From Rhizobium sp. ICMP 5592 (GTDB lineage: Bacteria; Pseudomonadota; Alphaproteobacteria; Rhizobiales; Rhizobiaceae): 64,000 bases of DNA. The stretch's first letter is position 1. Each line of letters begins with the position of its first letter. The notes beneath the pieces were generated by a model, which did no database searches, was not told the DNA's origin, and was given only the letters and a program-made list of their open reading frames with translations. A program made the position numbers and the translations under genes. The stretch spans positions 372,001-436,000 of the forward strand of contig NZ_QSNT01000001.1 in the NCBI RefSeq assembly GCF_009498525.1, written 5' to 3'. Below, one piece after another: positions 45,078 through 54,156 of this stretch.

Positions 45078-45503
45078 TCACACTCTGTCTGGCCAGGATG
45101 CCCACTTTACGGCAAGTACCCGGCCCGGGCCATGTACAGCAGCGAAGAGCAAACCCGCCACGAAAACAAAGTGATCCACGAAGAAGCCGAATTCAGCTTG
45201 GTTACCGGCCCAACGTGCAGGACCATGGAAGGAGAATCCGAGGAAGACGACATAAACGGCTGCAGCGAGCGCTGCCGGGACAAACAGCGCACCGGTCAAG
45301 AAGGCAGTGGCAAGTAGCACTTCAAGGATCGCGGCGCACCAGGCCAAGAATAATGGGAACGGGAAGCCGGCGGCGGCGATATAGTCGGCAGTCGCGCCCA
45401 TATCCATGAACTTGAACGAGACGGCCATCACGAAGACGACGGTGAAGATCAGGCGAGCGATGAGAATGGCAGCAGTCTGCCAAACTGATTGAGCATTTTC
45501 CAC
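45078..45503 (-). CDS. DoxX family membrane protein
   Basis: A 141-residue inner-membrane protein with four predicted helices (IARLIFTVVFVMAVSFKFMD, then FPLFLAWCAAILEVLLATAF and two more). I chose the GTG at 45503 (VENAQS) because GGAGGAA lies 6 bp upstream; the frame itself reaches 45548. DoxX proteins are linked to quinone or thiol redox and stress responses in some bacteria, but most members, including this one, have no defined function. It stands alone. Confidence 0.8.
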   Translation of the reverse strand: MENAQSVWQTAAILIARLIFTVVFVMAVSFKFMDMGATADYIAAAGFPFPLFLAWCAAILEVLLATAFLTGALFVPAALAAAVYVVFLGFSFHGPARWAGNQAEFGFFVDHFVFVAGLLFAAVHGPGRVLAVKWASWPDRV

Positions 45504-46571
45504 GATATTCCTCCAGGTTGACGCGGTTGATGCTCCAAGGACGGCCAACAGAAGGTGATTCCGACAAGGCGGATGGAAATTATTTGCCGGTGCTGATCTC
45601 CAGCAGCATGAAGCAAGCAGTCGAAAGCGCTCGTCCTAAGCCTAGAACCTTACGTCCCTCCACCAACCGGAATTGAACCTCGGCAGGGGCCGAATTGCAC
45701 AAAGCATTGTGTCGCCCCCAAATCAGCCCCGTTTACCCTTATGTACCCTCCGCAATCCTCCATCGCCTTGTGATGAAGTCCATAGGGTTGCTCATATCCC
45801 GATACTAAACGGAAGCTTATAATTGCTTTACTTCCGTTATTGCTATTTCTCCTTCGTGGGTGGCAGTGACGGTTTCGAGGCCGAAAACGAAAAGCAGATC
45901 GTTAAACCTCGTTCTTCGACATCACCAGCCCCACGAGCGTGCTCTTAGAAGCCCGTCTCGACGATCATACCGCGATTGCCGTCCGCATCGATATCGCCGC
46001 CGCAGTTCGACTGCGAATCTCTCCCTATCACCGCTGACCTGCGACGGCTCGGATTTGGCCTCGGCACCGAATCCCGGAACGAGACGCAGCCGATGGTCGC
46101 CGAACCTGCAGAAAATTACACTGACGCGGCCGATCGAACGCCGCCGGCTCCGGACTGACGGCCCAATTGCCGGAAAGACCTCATTGGTGGAAATCGGGCT
46201 TATCATTCACGTCGTCGCGAGCGGAGCCGATCGTCTACCGCCTTTGGATGAAGCGACGGACTACCTCGATCGAATACTCGACGATCCGATGCCGCCCAGA
46301 CGCCGGTCACAGCCGACCCGAGCCGACGGCCCTCGCGTCCCCGTCCCTATTTGAAGTGATCCAGCAATCTCAATATCGCATACAGGTCGCGACCAATGGG
46401 TCCGTGCCAACGGATACCCCGCGCCTCACACCAAATCGAAATTTCCTCCACCAAACAGACATGCTGGCATCGGCGCAACATGAACCTCGTTGCAACACCG
46501 TCTTCGTCGCGCCGATGGAAACGGATGGGCATTGGCATTCTCTGCCATTGCCCATCGATCCCCCTGGAAGC
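45504..46571. other. Gene-poor kilobase
   Basis: No frame here has convincing protein character. The longest plus-strand frame (45860-46354) is Arg/Pro/Ser-rich at its start and has no ribosome-binding site. The minus-strand frame 45922-46206 is similar. A short plus-strand stretch near 46185-46290 (EIGLIIHVVASGADRLPPL) looks somewhat protein-like and may be a remnant. The region adjoins a decayed hydrolase gene and is probably degenerating DNA. Confidence 0.4.
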
Positions 46572-47607
46572 TCACAAGCCGTCGGCGTCGATGATTGCCT
46601 GCGCGAAGGCCTGCGGCGCTTCCTGCGGCAGATTGTGACCGATGCCGCCGTCGATCGTCCGGTGTGCATACTTGTCGGAAAACTTGCCGCGATAGGATAC
46701 GGGATCCAGGTGCGGCGCGCCGTTGGCATCACCTTCCAGGGTGATTGTAGGCGCACTGATCACCGGGGCCATTGCCAGGCACTTCTCCAGATCATCATAT
46801 TGCGGCTCGCCCTTCACCAGCCCCAGCCGCCAGCGGTAATTGTCGATGACGACGGCGACGTGATCCGGATTATCGAAGGCCCCGGCACTGCGATCAAATT
46901 GCGCATCATCGAAGCTCCACTTCGGAGAGGCAATCTGCCGGATCAGCTTGGCAAAATCGCGCCGGTATTTGTCGTAGCCCTCCTGCCGCGCTCGGTGGCG
47001 AAATAATACTGGTACCACCATTGAAGCTCGGCCGTCGGTGGCAGCGGCATCCTGTTGGCTTCCTGACTGCCGATCAGATAGCCGCTGATGGAGACCGGCG
47101 CCTTGCAACGCTCGGGCCAGAGCGCCGTCAGAATAATGGCCGTGCGCGCACCCCAGTCAAAGCCGCCGAGGATCGCCTTCGGAATTTTCAGCGCATCCAT
47201 CAAAGCGAGGATATCGACAGCCACGACCGACTGCCGACCGTTGCGCGCAGTCTCGCTGGATAGGAAGCGCGTCGTCCCGTAGCCACGCAGATAAGGAAGG
47301 ATCACGCGGCAGCCTCGCAATGCGAGCAGCGGAACAACATCGACGAAGCTGTAGACGTCATAGGGCCAGCCATGCAAATGACCGGAGCGCCATCGGCCGG
47401 ACCGGCCTCGGCATATCCGACAGTCAACACACCGGCGTCAATCTTCCTCAAAGAAGCGAACAGCGGGCCACCTCCGGATTTGACCGCCGGCTTTGTCTCA
47501 TTGGACTGCGCCACGGCAGAGCCGGACATAGCCAATTGATTGGCAGTGAGTGCGACGGCGACGGCGCCAAAGAAGTGGCGGCGAGGGCGGTTGATGTCTT
47601 CGGACAT
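46572..47607 (-). pseudogene. Alpha/beta-hydrolase (epoxide hydrolase type), two frameshifts
   Basis: Three consecutive frames on the minus strand together make one secreted alpha/beta-hydrolase. The first starts at the ATG at 47607 (MSEDINRPRRHF, after GGAGAAAG) with a twin-arginine-like N terminus and signal region and runs to GAPVI. The second continues with LHGWPYDVYSFVD, the PYLRGYG and nucleophile region GGFDWGARTA (Asp nucleophile as in epoxide hydrolases and dehalogenases) to YYFATERG. The third runs from EGYDKYRRDF to the C-terminal His region GIGHNLPQEAP. One base appears missing near 47377 and another near 46986. All catalytic parts survive, so decay is recent or the breaks are sequence errors. 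Confidence 0.8.
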
Positions 47608-47982
47608 TGATCTTTCTCCAACAAGCATGACGCTGCTTGGCGGGAAGACTTCCCCGCACTTTCGCCGTGCGTCCCGATCGGACAGTTTTAAATGGCAATG
47701 CAAGTCTCAAGCGCAGATACAATAAAGTGCAAGCGATCCTTCAACTGCGATTCACGAGTCGAAGATCAATCCCGCAACACAGACATTGACCACCAGAAAA
47801 TTGAGGGCAGTGACGATCAAGGAAAACGGAAGGGCATCACGATATCGACAGATCGGGCCTGACGGAACATGAGATGGCACCGCAAAGCCATTTCGCAACA
47901 ACCACTCGCATGACTTAAAAGGGAACGGACGCCACGACCGTCATTTGCGCTCCGGTCGCCGAAGATGCCAATATCGGCCAGC

Positions 47983-47998
47983 GTTCCCCGCGGGGAAC
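47983..47998. promoter_or_regulatory. parS-like partition site 1
   Basis: The 16-bp palindrome GTTCCCCGCGGGGAAC fits the parS pattern of repABC plasmids (GTTnnCnGCnGnnAAC), the target of RepB. It lies 230 bp upstream of repA. Confidence 0.85.
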
Positions 47999-48038
47999 TC
48001 GTTTTCGAAGACGCATAATTGACAGCGACAGACCAAAA

Positions 48039-48054
48039 GTTCCCCGCGGGGAAC
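48039..48054. promoter_or_regulatory. parS-like partition site 2
   Basis: An identical copy of the 16-bp palindrome at 47983, 56 bp further on. Two identical sites upstream of repA suggest that RepB binding here serves partition and may help repress the operon. Confidence 0.85.
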
Positions 48055-48211
48055 GCCATTTTCGACCCGGTTGCCCCGAATCACAGAATCGGAGTACTTC
48101 TTATCTACGGAAAATGCCGGTAGTACCGCCATTCCGCGTAAATAAAGAAACCAGTCACAAAAACCCAACCATAAAGGTGCTTAGTAACGTGGCCAAGAAT
48201 GGGAGAAAACC

Positions 48212-49387
48212 ATGACCCGACATCTGAGCAGCCTCGCCTTCATGCAGACATTCTCTGCGAAGCTGGATACCGCATTGGGCAATCTTAGCGTAGCCCAGTT
48301 TCCTCCGCATGCCCGTCGCACCATGCGCAAGTTCACCTCCCCCGAGGTTGCCGCACTGCTTAACGTCACCGAGGCCTATATCAGGCAGGTTTCACTGAAA
48401 GAGCAAGGGCCGACGCCGGAGGTCGCCAACGGACGGCGCCTCTATACACTCGAGCAGATCCTCGAGTTGCGCATGCATCTGGCGCAGAACGGTCGCAAGA
48501 AATGGATGAACCCACGCAGGGTAGGCGAGGAGCAATGCCAGATCCTGGCAATCACCAATTTCAAGGGCGGCTCCAGCAAGACCTCCACCACTATCCATCT
48601 CGGCCATTACCTGGCCTTGAGAGGGTATCGCGTGCTGGCCGTCGACCTCGATCCCCAGGCATCGCTGACCAGCCTGCATGGCAGTCTGCCGGATTTCGAT
48701 TATCGTGACGGCGATACGCTTTATTCCGCCATCCGCTTCGAGGATCCGATCCCCACCGAGCAGGTCATTCATCAGACTCACATCGCCGGCTTCGACGTCA
48801 TCTGCGCCGGCCTGGAATTGACGGAGTTCGAAACCGCCGTTGCGCTGGAAATGCGCAAGTCTGGCGGCACAAGCTTCCTCTTGCGCGTCTCGCAGGCCCT
48901 GGAGCAAGTGGCTGACCGTTACGACATCATCCTAATGGATTCGGCACCGTCGCTGAACTTCCTCACCCTGTCGTCGCTGACCGCGGCGACCGGCGTCCTG
49001 ATACCGGTTCCGGCACATATGCTCGATGTGGATTCTACGGCGAAGTTCCTGGAACTCGCCGGATCCTACATGCAGATCCTCGAACAGGTCGGCACGTCGG
49101 CACAGTGGGATTTCGCCAAGTTCCTGATCACCAAGTTCGAACCGAACGACCATCCGCAGGCCAATATGACGGCACTGATGCGGCAGGTCTTCGGCGAAGA
49201 CCTTTTGCTTAACTCCGTAATCAAATCGACCGCTGTTGCCGATGCCCTGACCTGGAAACAAAGTCTTTACGAGGTGCAGCGGTCGAGATTTTCCGCGCCC
49301 AAAACCTATGACAGGGCGATCGAATCGATCAATGCGGCAAATGCCGAAATCGAAGAGCTTCTTTCGAGAGCATGGGGACGCGAATGA
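48212..49387 (+). CDS. repA: Plasmid partition ATPase RepA (ParA family)
   Basis: A 391-residue partition ATPase. The N-terminal helix-turn-helix region (about 38-90; FTSPEVAALLNVTEAYIRQV) lets it repress the repABC promoter. The deviant Walker A motif is FKGGSSKTST with Lys118 and Lys123, followed by VDLDPQASLT and MDSAPSLNFLTL. GGGAGAAAA precedes the ATG. The stop overlaps the repB start by 4 bp. RepA moves plasmid copies apart with RepB bound at parS. Confidence 0.97.
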   Translation: MTRHLSSLAFMQTFSAKLDTALGNLSVAQFPPHARRTMRKFTSPEVAALLNVTEAYIRQVSLKEQGPTPEVANGRRLYTLEQILELRMHLAQNGRKKWMNPRRVGEEQCQILAITNFKGGSSKTSTTIHLGHYLALRGYRVLAVDLDPQASLTSLHGSLPDFDYRDGDTLYSAIRFEDPIPTEQVIHQTHIAGFDVICAGLELTEFETAVALEMRKSGGTSFLLRVSQALEQVADRYDIILMDSAPSLNFLTLSSLTAATGVLIPVPAHMLDVDSTAKFLELAGSYMQILEQVGTSAQWDFAKFLITKFEPNDHPQANMTALMRQVFGEDLLLNSVIKSTAVADALTWKQSLYEVQRSRFSAPKTYDRAIESINAANAEIEELLSRAWGRE

Positions 49388-50406
49388 GCAGGAAAGATTC
49401 CAAGGGCATGTTTGCCAATGTCCTGGTCGGTCTCGGCCAGGAGACCCCGTCCGTGCCCACCGCAACCACATCGCCGTCGCCGCATCTTCTGAAGGTCGCC
49501 GCCGGCGTTCGGCAATTGCAGGAGCGTGGCGAGCTTGCCGACAAGCTGCTGCAGGGTGCCGATCACATTATCCAGCTCGAGGTGGACGCGGTCTTGCCGT
49601 CATCCATCCGGGATCGGTTTGACGGAGCCTATGACGCCGACAGGCTGCAGGATCTCGTCCAGTCCATGCGTGAACACGGGCAAACGACGCCTGGTCTCGT
49701 TCGGCCCATGCCGGGCGAGGGCGGCCGGTTTCAGATTGTCTTCGGGCGCCGCCGCCTTGCCGCTGCAAAGCTTCTGGGCATCAAGTTCCGCGCCATCGTC
49801 CGCGATCTCACCGACGAACAGGCAATCGTCATCCAGGGTGAGGAAAACGCCAATCGCGACGACCTGTCTTTCATTGAGAAATGCGTTTTCGCTCTCAGCC
49901 AGGAAGAGGCGGGCTTCAAGCGCGAAGTGATCTGCTCATCGCTCGCTACCGGCAAGTCGCACGTTTCCGAAATGCTGCAGATCGCCAAGGTTTTCCCGAA
50001 GGCGGTTCTGACACGCATTGGTGCTGCTCCCGAGACCGGCCGCCGGCGCTGGGCACAACTGGCCGAACGCTGGAGCGCCAATGCCAAAGCCCAAGCGGTC
50101 ACGGACCAGCTACTGGAAGAGCTGACGGTTCAGTCGCTGTCCAGCGACGACAGGTTCGCGGCTGTGTTGAATGCCGTTTCCAAGGCCGAGAATGCCCCCG
50201 CAGCCCCTGCGGATCGCGCCCAGGAGGTCGTTTCCAAGGGAATGACCCTTGCTGTCGTAAACTACGCCAAGGCGGGAACCAAGCTTACCTTCACGAAGGC
50301 CGTCCCGGACGATTTCGTGAACTACCTGCTGCGTCGAATGGAGGGATTGCACGAGGAATATCTCGATCAATCTCCACAGATCGCGCAGAACAAGACCAAG
50401 CTGTAA
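49384..50406 (+). CDS. repB: Plasmid partition protein RepB (ParB family)
   Basis: A 340-residue centromere-binding protein from the ATG at 49384 (MSRKDSKGMF), which overlaps the repA stop. The ParB/Srx-type CTPase domain is seen in VFGRRRLAAAKLLGIKFRAI and the box EENANRDDLSFIEK. A helix-turn-helix (SLATGKSHVSEMLQIAKVFP) and a C-terminal dimerisation region follow. It is predicted to bind the two parS sites upstream of repA. Confidence 0.96.
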   Translation: MSRKDSKGMFANVLVGLGQETPSVPTATTSPSPHLLKVAAGVRQLQERGELADKLLQGADHIIQLEVDAVLPSSIRDRFDGAYDADRLQDLVQSMREHGQTTPGLVRPMPGEGGRFQIVFGRRRLAAAKLLGIKFRAIVRDLTDEQAIVIQGEENANRDDLSFIEKCVFALSQEEAGFKREVICSSLATGKSHVSEMLQIAKVFPKAVLTRIGAAPETGRRRWAQLAERWSANAKAQAVTDQLLEELTVQSLSSDDRFAAVLNAVSKAENAPAAPADRAQEVVSKGMTLAVVNYAKAGTKLTFTKAVPDDFVNYLLRRMEGLHEEYLDQSPQIAQNKTKL

Positions 50407-50423
50407 CAGGAGACTGAATAGCA

Positions 50424-50477
50424 AAAGAAAAAGGCCCCCGAACGTTGCCGTAGCGGAAGCCCTTCTCAGTATGTAGC
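50424..50477 (-). ncRNA. Antisense ctRNA controlling repC (incompatibility RNA)
   Basis: The 156-bp repB-repC gap has a minus-strand promoter: TTGACT (plus strand 50507-50512) with 17 bp to GATTCT (50484-50489). It would give an RNA of about 54 bases starting near 50477. It ends in a hairpin in which GGCTTCCG pairs with CGGGGGCC, followed by a run of T. Location, orientation and terminator match the ctRNA of repABC plasmids, which represses repC translation and sets copy number and incompatibility. Confidence 0.8.
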
Positions 50478-50571
50478 AATACGAGAATCACATTTCCGCG
50501 AATCATAGTCAAGAGTCTTTGGCACCGTTTTTGGTGAGCGGCTTTCTTTTGCCTGTTGAAAGGTGAAGGAA

Positions 50572-51792
50572 ATGGAGATGCATATCACGACGCCCTTTGG
50601 GCGGCGGTCGATGTCGCTTGCCTTGATGAGAAATCAGATCAAGGCAACGGCCATCAGACAAGGCAAAACTGTCGATAAATGGCGGGTGTTTCGCGATGTC
50701 TGCGAAGCAAGGCCCCTGCTGAACATTTCGGATCGCACGCTGGCGGTATTGAATGCTCTTCTGACCTTCTATCCCGAGAAGGAACTCAGCGAAGACGCTG
50801 GACTGGTGGTTTTCCCATCCAACAACCAGCTCACCGTCCGCGCCCACGGCATTACCGGAACGACGCTACGGCGGCATCTGGCTGCCTTGGTCGAGGCTGG
50901 CCTGATCCTTCGCAAGGATAGCCCAAACGGCAAGCGTTTCGCCCGCAAGGATGGGACAGGGGCTGTCGAGGACGCCTATGGCTTCAATCTGGCACCATTG
51001 CTTGCCCGTTCCGAGGAGCTTGCGGATCTGGCGCAGCAGATTGCCGTCGAGAAAAAACATCTCCGACAGGCCAAGGAACAGCTCACCATTTGCCGCCGCG
51101 ATGTTCGCAAGCTAATTGCCGCCGCGATCGAAGAAGGCGTTCCCGGTGACTGGCAGTCGATCGAGAGACATTATCACAGCCTGATCAACACCCTGCCACG
51201 CACGCCAACGGCCGTGGATATCGCTCCCATCGCCGAAGAGATGGAAATGCTGCGTAATGAGATCATCAACCTTCTGGAAACACAGCTGATTTCCGAAAAA
51301 TCAGTTGCCAATGATGTTCAAAATGACCGGCATATACAGAATTCAAATACCGAATCCCAACTGGAATCTGAAGCCAGCCCTCAGACAGCAACATCCGTAA
51401 AACCAGAGCCGGCGGAGCAAATCGGCAAGCTCTCACTACAACCGATCAACGCGTTTCCCTTGACCACCGTGCTGCGAGCTTGCCCAGAGATCGCCAATTA
51501 CGGCCCTTCCGGCACGATTGGCAGTTGGCGAGAGCTGATGACGGCTGCCGTCGTCGTTCGAACCATGCTCGGTGTCACATCCAGCGCTTATCAGGATGCT
51601 TGCGATACCATGGGGCCGGAAAGCACGGCTATCATCATGGCATGCCTCCTCGAAAAAGCGCAGCACATCAGCTCAGCCGGCGGTTACCTACGCAATCTCA
51701 CCTCAAGGGCGCGTAGAGGCGAGTTTTCCCTGGGGCCGATGCTGATGGCGCAGATGCGGGGTCGTGACGCCGAGGCAAGGAAGGCATCCTGA
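50572..51792 (+). CDS. repC: Replication initiator RepC
   Basis: The initiator of repABC plasmids, about 406 residues. The start is either the GTG at 50563 or the ATG at 50572 or 50578 (MHITTPFGRRSMSLAL matches the usual N terminus). A winged-helix DNA-binding region lies at about 60-120 (GITGTTLRRHLAALVEAGLI), then a helical part, a polar linker (about 245-290) and a conserved C-terminal domain (GTIGSWRELMTAAVVVRTML). RepC is both needed and limiting for replication; its level is set by the ctRNA in the repB-repC gap. Confidence 0.96.
   Translation: MEMHITTPFGRRSMSLALMRNQIKATAIRQGKTVDKWRVFRDVCEARPLLNISDRTLAVLNALLTFYPEKELSEDAGLVVFPSNNQLTVRAHGITGTTLRRHLAALVEAGLILRKDSPNGKRFARKDGTGAVEDAYGFNLAPLLARSEELADLAQQIAVEKKHLRQAKEQLTICRRDVRKLIAAAIEEGVPGDWQSIERHYHSLINTLPRTPTAVDIAPIAEEMEMLRNEIINLLETQLISEKSVANDVQNDRHIQNSNTESQLESEASPQTATSVKPEPAEQIGKLSLQPINAFPLTTVLRACPEIANYGPSGTIGSWRELMTAAVVVRTMLGVTSSAYQDACDTMGPESTAIIMACLLEKAQHISSAGGYLRNLTSRARRGEFSLGPMLMAQMRGRDAEARKAS
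51270..51375. other. Probable replication origin inside repC
   Basis: In studied repABC plasmids oriV is an AT-rich stretch within the repC coding region that RepC binds. Here the only clearly AT-rich part of repC is around 51270-51375, coding for the polar linker (SVANDVQNDRHIQNSN). The assignment follows from that precedent, not from a recognised binding motif. Confidence 0.4.
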
Positions 51793-51980
51793 TGATCATC
51801 ACCGAAGAGATCAAAGATTGCGGTGAAGCCAATCTGGTGCCTTCCATTCGCCTCCACGAAGGTCATCGGCCGCTCGTCGAAACAGGGATATCGATACATA
51901 TGGGGCGGCTTGTCTCTCGGAGAATAAGCGTAATCAAGCTCAAAAACCTGTCACGGCGGATACCAGATGCCAGCCAATGA
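51792..51980 (+). CDS. Possible small protein coupled to repC
   Basis: A 62-residue frame whose ATG overlaps the repC stop (ATGA), suggesting translational coupling. The sequence (MIITEEIKDCGEANLVPSIR and a basic C-terminal part) matches no family I know. It has no ribosome-binding site beyond what coupling would provide. It may be real or chance. Confidence 0.3.
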   Translation: MIITEEIKDCGEANLVPSIRLHEGHRPLVETGISIHMGRLVSRRISVIKLKNLSRRIPDASQ

Positions 51981-52323
51981 CGATGGGTGCATCATTTTAA
52001 TCGTAGCCATAGTGGAAATTAGCGCCGTTTTTGCTTCCGCTCAGAAAACTTATAGCGGAACTTCAAATAGTTAGCAGCTGGTGTTTTTCGAAAACAAAGG
52101 CGAAAAGGAAGTAAATATCTGATCCAAATCTACCCAAATTCGGCTCCAGATGCAAGGCGCCCGCAATATTCGATGAAAACCCGATCGACCCCACAGCTTC
52201 GAATGAGAAAAATATTCCTATAAATTCTATAGAAATAGACGTTCCGGCTTTCACGCCCCTGCGCAGATGCCCATAGGGTATTCGCAAAGTGTTGATGGCT
52301 ACGGCCAGGAAGAGGGGATGAAT
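51981..52323. promoter_or_regulatory. AT-rich leader of the sulfonate-type transporter operon
   Basis: A 343-bp region, AT-rich after about 52060. It includes TTCTATAGAA, a perfect 10-bp palindrome at 52225-52234, in the sequence TATTCCTATAAATTCTATAG. It is the only place for a promoter of the downstream ABC genes. No gene is supported here. Confidence 0.35.
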
Positions 52324-53292
52324 ATGGGCGTGTTTCGTTCAGTGATGATTGGTGTTGTCACGACTTTGGGTTTCGGAATGGCTTCGGCCCAGGCGGCGGA
52401 TCTTTCGGAAATCAGGATTGACTGGGCGACCTACAACCCTGTCGGGCTTCTCCTGAAAAAGGAAGGCCTGCTCGAAAAGGAGTTCGCCAAGGACAATATC
52501 AGCATCCGCTGGGTGCAGTCCGCGGGCTCGAACAAGGCGCTGGAGTTCCTGAATGCCGGCTCGATCGATTTCGGTTCGACCGCAGGTGCCGCGGCATTGA
52601 TCGCGCGCGTCAACGGCAACCCGATCAAATCGATCTATGTCTTTTCGCGCCCTGAATGGACCGCCCTGGTCACCCGGGCCGATAGCCCGATTTCCGCTGT
52701 TCAGGATCTCAAGGGCAAGACGATCGCGGTGACCCGTGGGACCGATCCGCACATCTTTCTTGTCCGTGCCCTGGCGGATGCCGGGCTGAAGCAAACGGAT
52801 GTGAAGCTGGTTCTCTTGCAGCATGCCGACGGCAAGCTCGCGCTTCTGCGTGGCGATGTCGACGCATGGGCCGGTCTCGATCCGCTGATGGCGGCCGCCG
52901 AAGTGGAGGACAAGGCGAAGCTCTTCTACCGCAAGCCGGAAAACAACACATGGGGCGTGCTCAACACCACCGAGACCTTTGCTACCCAACATCCAGACAT
53001 CGCCAAGCGCGTCATTGCTGTCTACGAACAGGCACGGGCCGACGCGATCGCCAACCCCGCCGCATTGAAGGCGGCGCTGGTGGAGGCTGCCAAGTTGCCG
53101 GACGACGTGATCGCCAAGCAGCTCGAACGCACGGACATCTCCCAGTCGACGATCGGCGATCTGCAGCGCGACACGATCTCGAAGGCGGGCCTTGCCTTGC
53201 AGAGTGCCGGTGTCCTTCCCGCTGATGTCGATATCCAGAAAGTCACGAACGAACTGATCGACGACCGCTTCGCCGTCGGTAAAACGCAGTAA
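52324..53292 (+). CDS. ABC transporter substrate-binding protein, sulfonate/nitrate/taurine type
   Basis: A periplasmic binding protein of about 322 residues from the ATG at 52324, six bases after AGAGGGG; the ATG at 52318 is too close to it. It has a signal peptide (GVVTTLGFGMASAQA, cut before ADLSE) and a SsuA/TauA-like fold (WATYNPVGLLLKKEGLLEKE, AGSNKALEFLNAGSIDFGST). Proteins of this group carry aliphatic sulfonates or taurine, and some carry other anions. No desulfonating monooxygenase gene follows, so the ligand is open. First of three transporter genes. Confidence 0.92.
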   Translation: MGVFRSVMIGVVTTLGFGMASAQAADLSEIRIDWATYNPVGLLLKKEGLLEKEFAKDNISIRWVQSAGSNKALEFLNAGSIDFGSTAGAAALIARVNGNPIKSIYVFSRPEWTALVTRADSPISAVQDLKGKTIAVTRGTDPHIFLVRALADAGLKQTDVKLVLLQHADGKLALLRGDVDAWAGLDPLMAAAEVEDKAKLFYRKPENNTWGVLNTTETFATQHPDIAKRVIAVYEQARADAIANPAALKAALVEAAKLPDDVIAKQLERTDISQSTIGDLQRDTISKAGLALQSAGVLPADVDIQKVTNELIDDRFAVGKTQ

Positions 53293-53309
53293 AGACCGAA
53301 GGCATCGCC

Positions 53310-54152
53310 ATGGCGGACCTGGCCGAGACCGGCATCGACACGGAAACAAAGGCGTCGCGTTCAATCGCGACGTCTGCGTTTTATGGAATAGGCGGCAAGG
53401 TGACGGTCGCCATCATCCTGCCGGCCCTCGGGTTGCTGTTTTGGGAAATCGCGGTTGCGGCCGGATGGTTTTCCGGCCGGCTCATGCCGCCGCCGTCGAG
53501 GGTTGCGGTAACCCTGTGGGCGCTTTCGAAGTCCGGCGAGCTGTTCACTCATATAGGCATCACCACCGTCAGGGTGTTCTTCGGATTTATCATCGGCGCC
53601 GTGACCGCCACCATTGCCGGTGCCGTGGTCGGATATTTCGGGCTAGCGCGCCGACTGATCGATCCATCGCTGCAGGCGCTTCGCTCCATTCCGTCGATCG
53701 CCTGGGTGCCGTTGTTCATTCTCTGGTTCGGGATCTTCGAAGCGTCGAAAGTGGCGCTGATCGCCGTCGGCGTCTTCTTTCCGGTCTATCTCGGCGTGTC
53801 GGGGGCTATCTTGTCGGTCGACCGCAAGATCGTCGAGGTCGGGCGGATTTTCCGGCTCTCCGGTCTTGCGCTGGTGCGCCGCGTCATGCTGCCTGCGGTC
53901 TTTCCCGCTTATGTGACCGCCTTGCGATCCGGTCTTGGTCTCGGCTGGATGTTCGTCGTCGCCGCCGAATTCATGGGGGCCTCGGAGGGGCTGGGCTATC
54001 TTCTCGTCGATGGTCAGCAGATGGGCAAGCCCGACCAGATCATGGCTGCCATCATCACCTTCGCGGTCATCGGCAAGTTGACGGACAGCCTGCTCCTGGC
54101 AGTGACGTCACCCTTCCTGACATGGCAGGACAGCTACAGGCGGGAGGGGTGA
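53310..54152 (+). CDS. ABC transporter permease, SsuC type
   Basis: A 280-residue inner-membrane permease with about six helices and the cytoplasmic EAA-type loop (VGRIFRLSGLALVRRVMLPA). It is typical of the sulfonate/nitrate permease group (GLARRLIDPSLQALRSIPSI). It lies 17 bp after the binding-protein gene. Confidence 0.94.
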   Translation: MADLAETGIDTETKASRSIATSAFYGIGGKVTVAIILPALGLLFWEIAVAAGWFSGRLMPPPSRVAVTLWALSKSGELFTHIGITTVRVFFGFIIGAVTATIAGAVVGYFGLARRLIDPSLQALRSIPSIAWVPLFILWFGIFEASKVALIAVGVFFPVYLGVSGAILSVDRKIVEVGRIFRLSGLALVRRVMLPAVFPAYVTALRSGLGLGWMFVVAAEFMGASEGLGYLLVDGQQMGKPDQIMAAIITFAVIGKLTDSLLLAVTSPFLTWQDSYRREG

Positions 54153-54156
54153 GCCA

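Larger units (their letters stand above)
47608..48211. other. Upstream region of the repABC operon
   Basis: About 600 bp without a supported gene. It holds the two parS-like palindromes at 47983 and 48039 and, closer to repA, the likely repABC promoter region, which becomes AT-rich after 48090. No iteron array is visible. Confidence 0.5.

Noticed and set aside
45860..46354. 164-codon plus-strand frame in the gene-poor kilobase
   Set aside because: Arg/Ser/Pro-rich at its start, no ribosome-binding site and no family resemblance, so not called as a gene.
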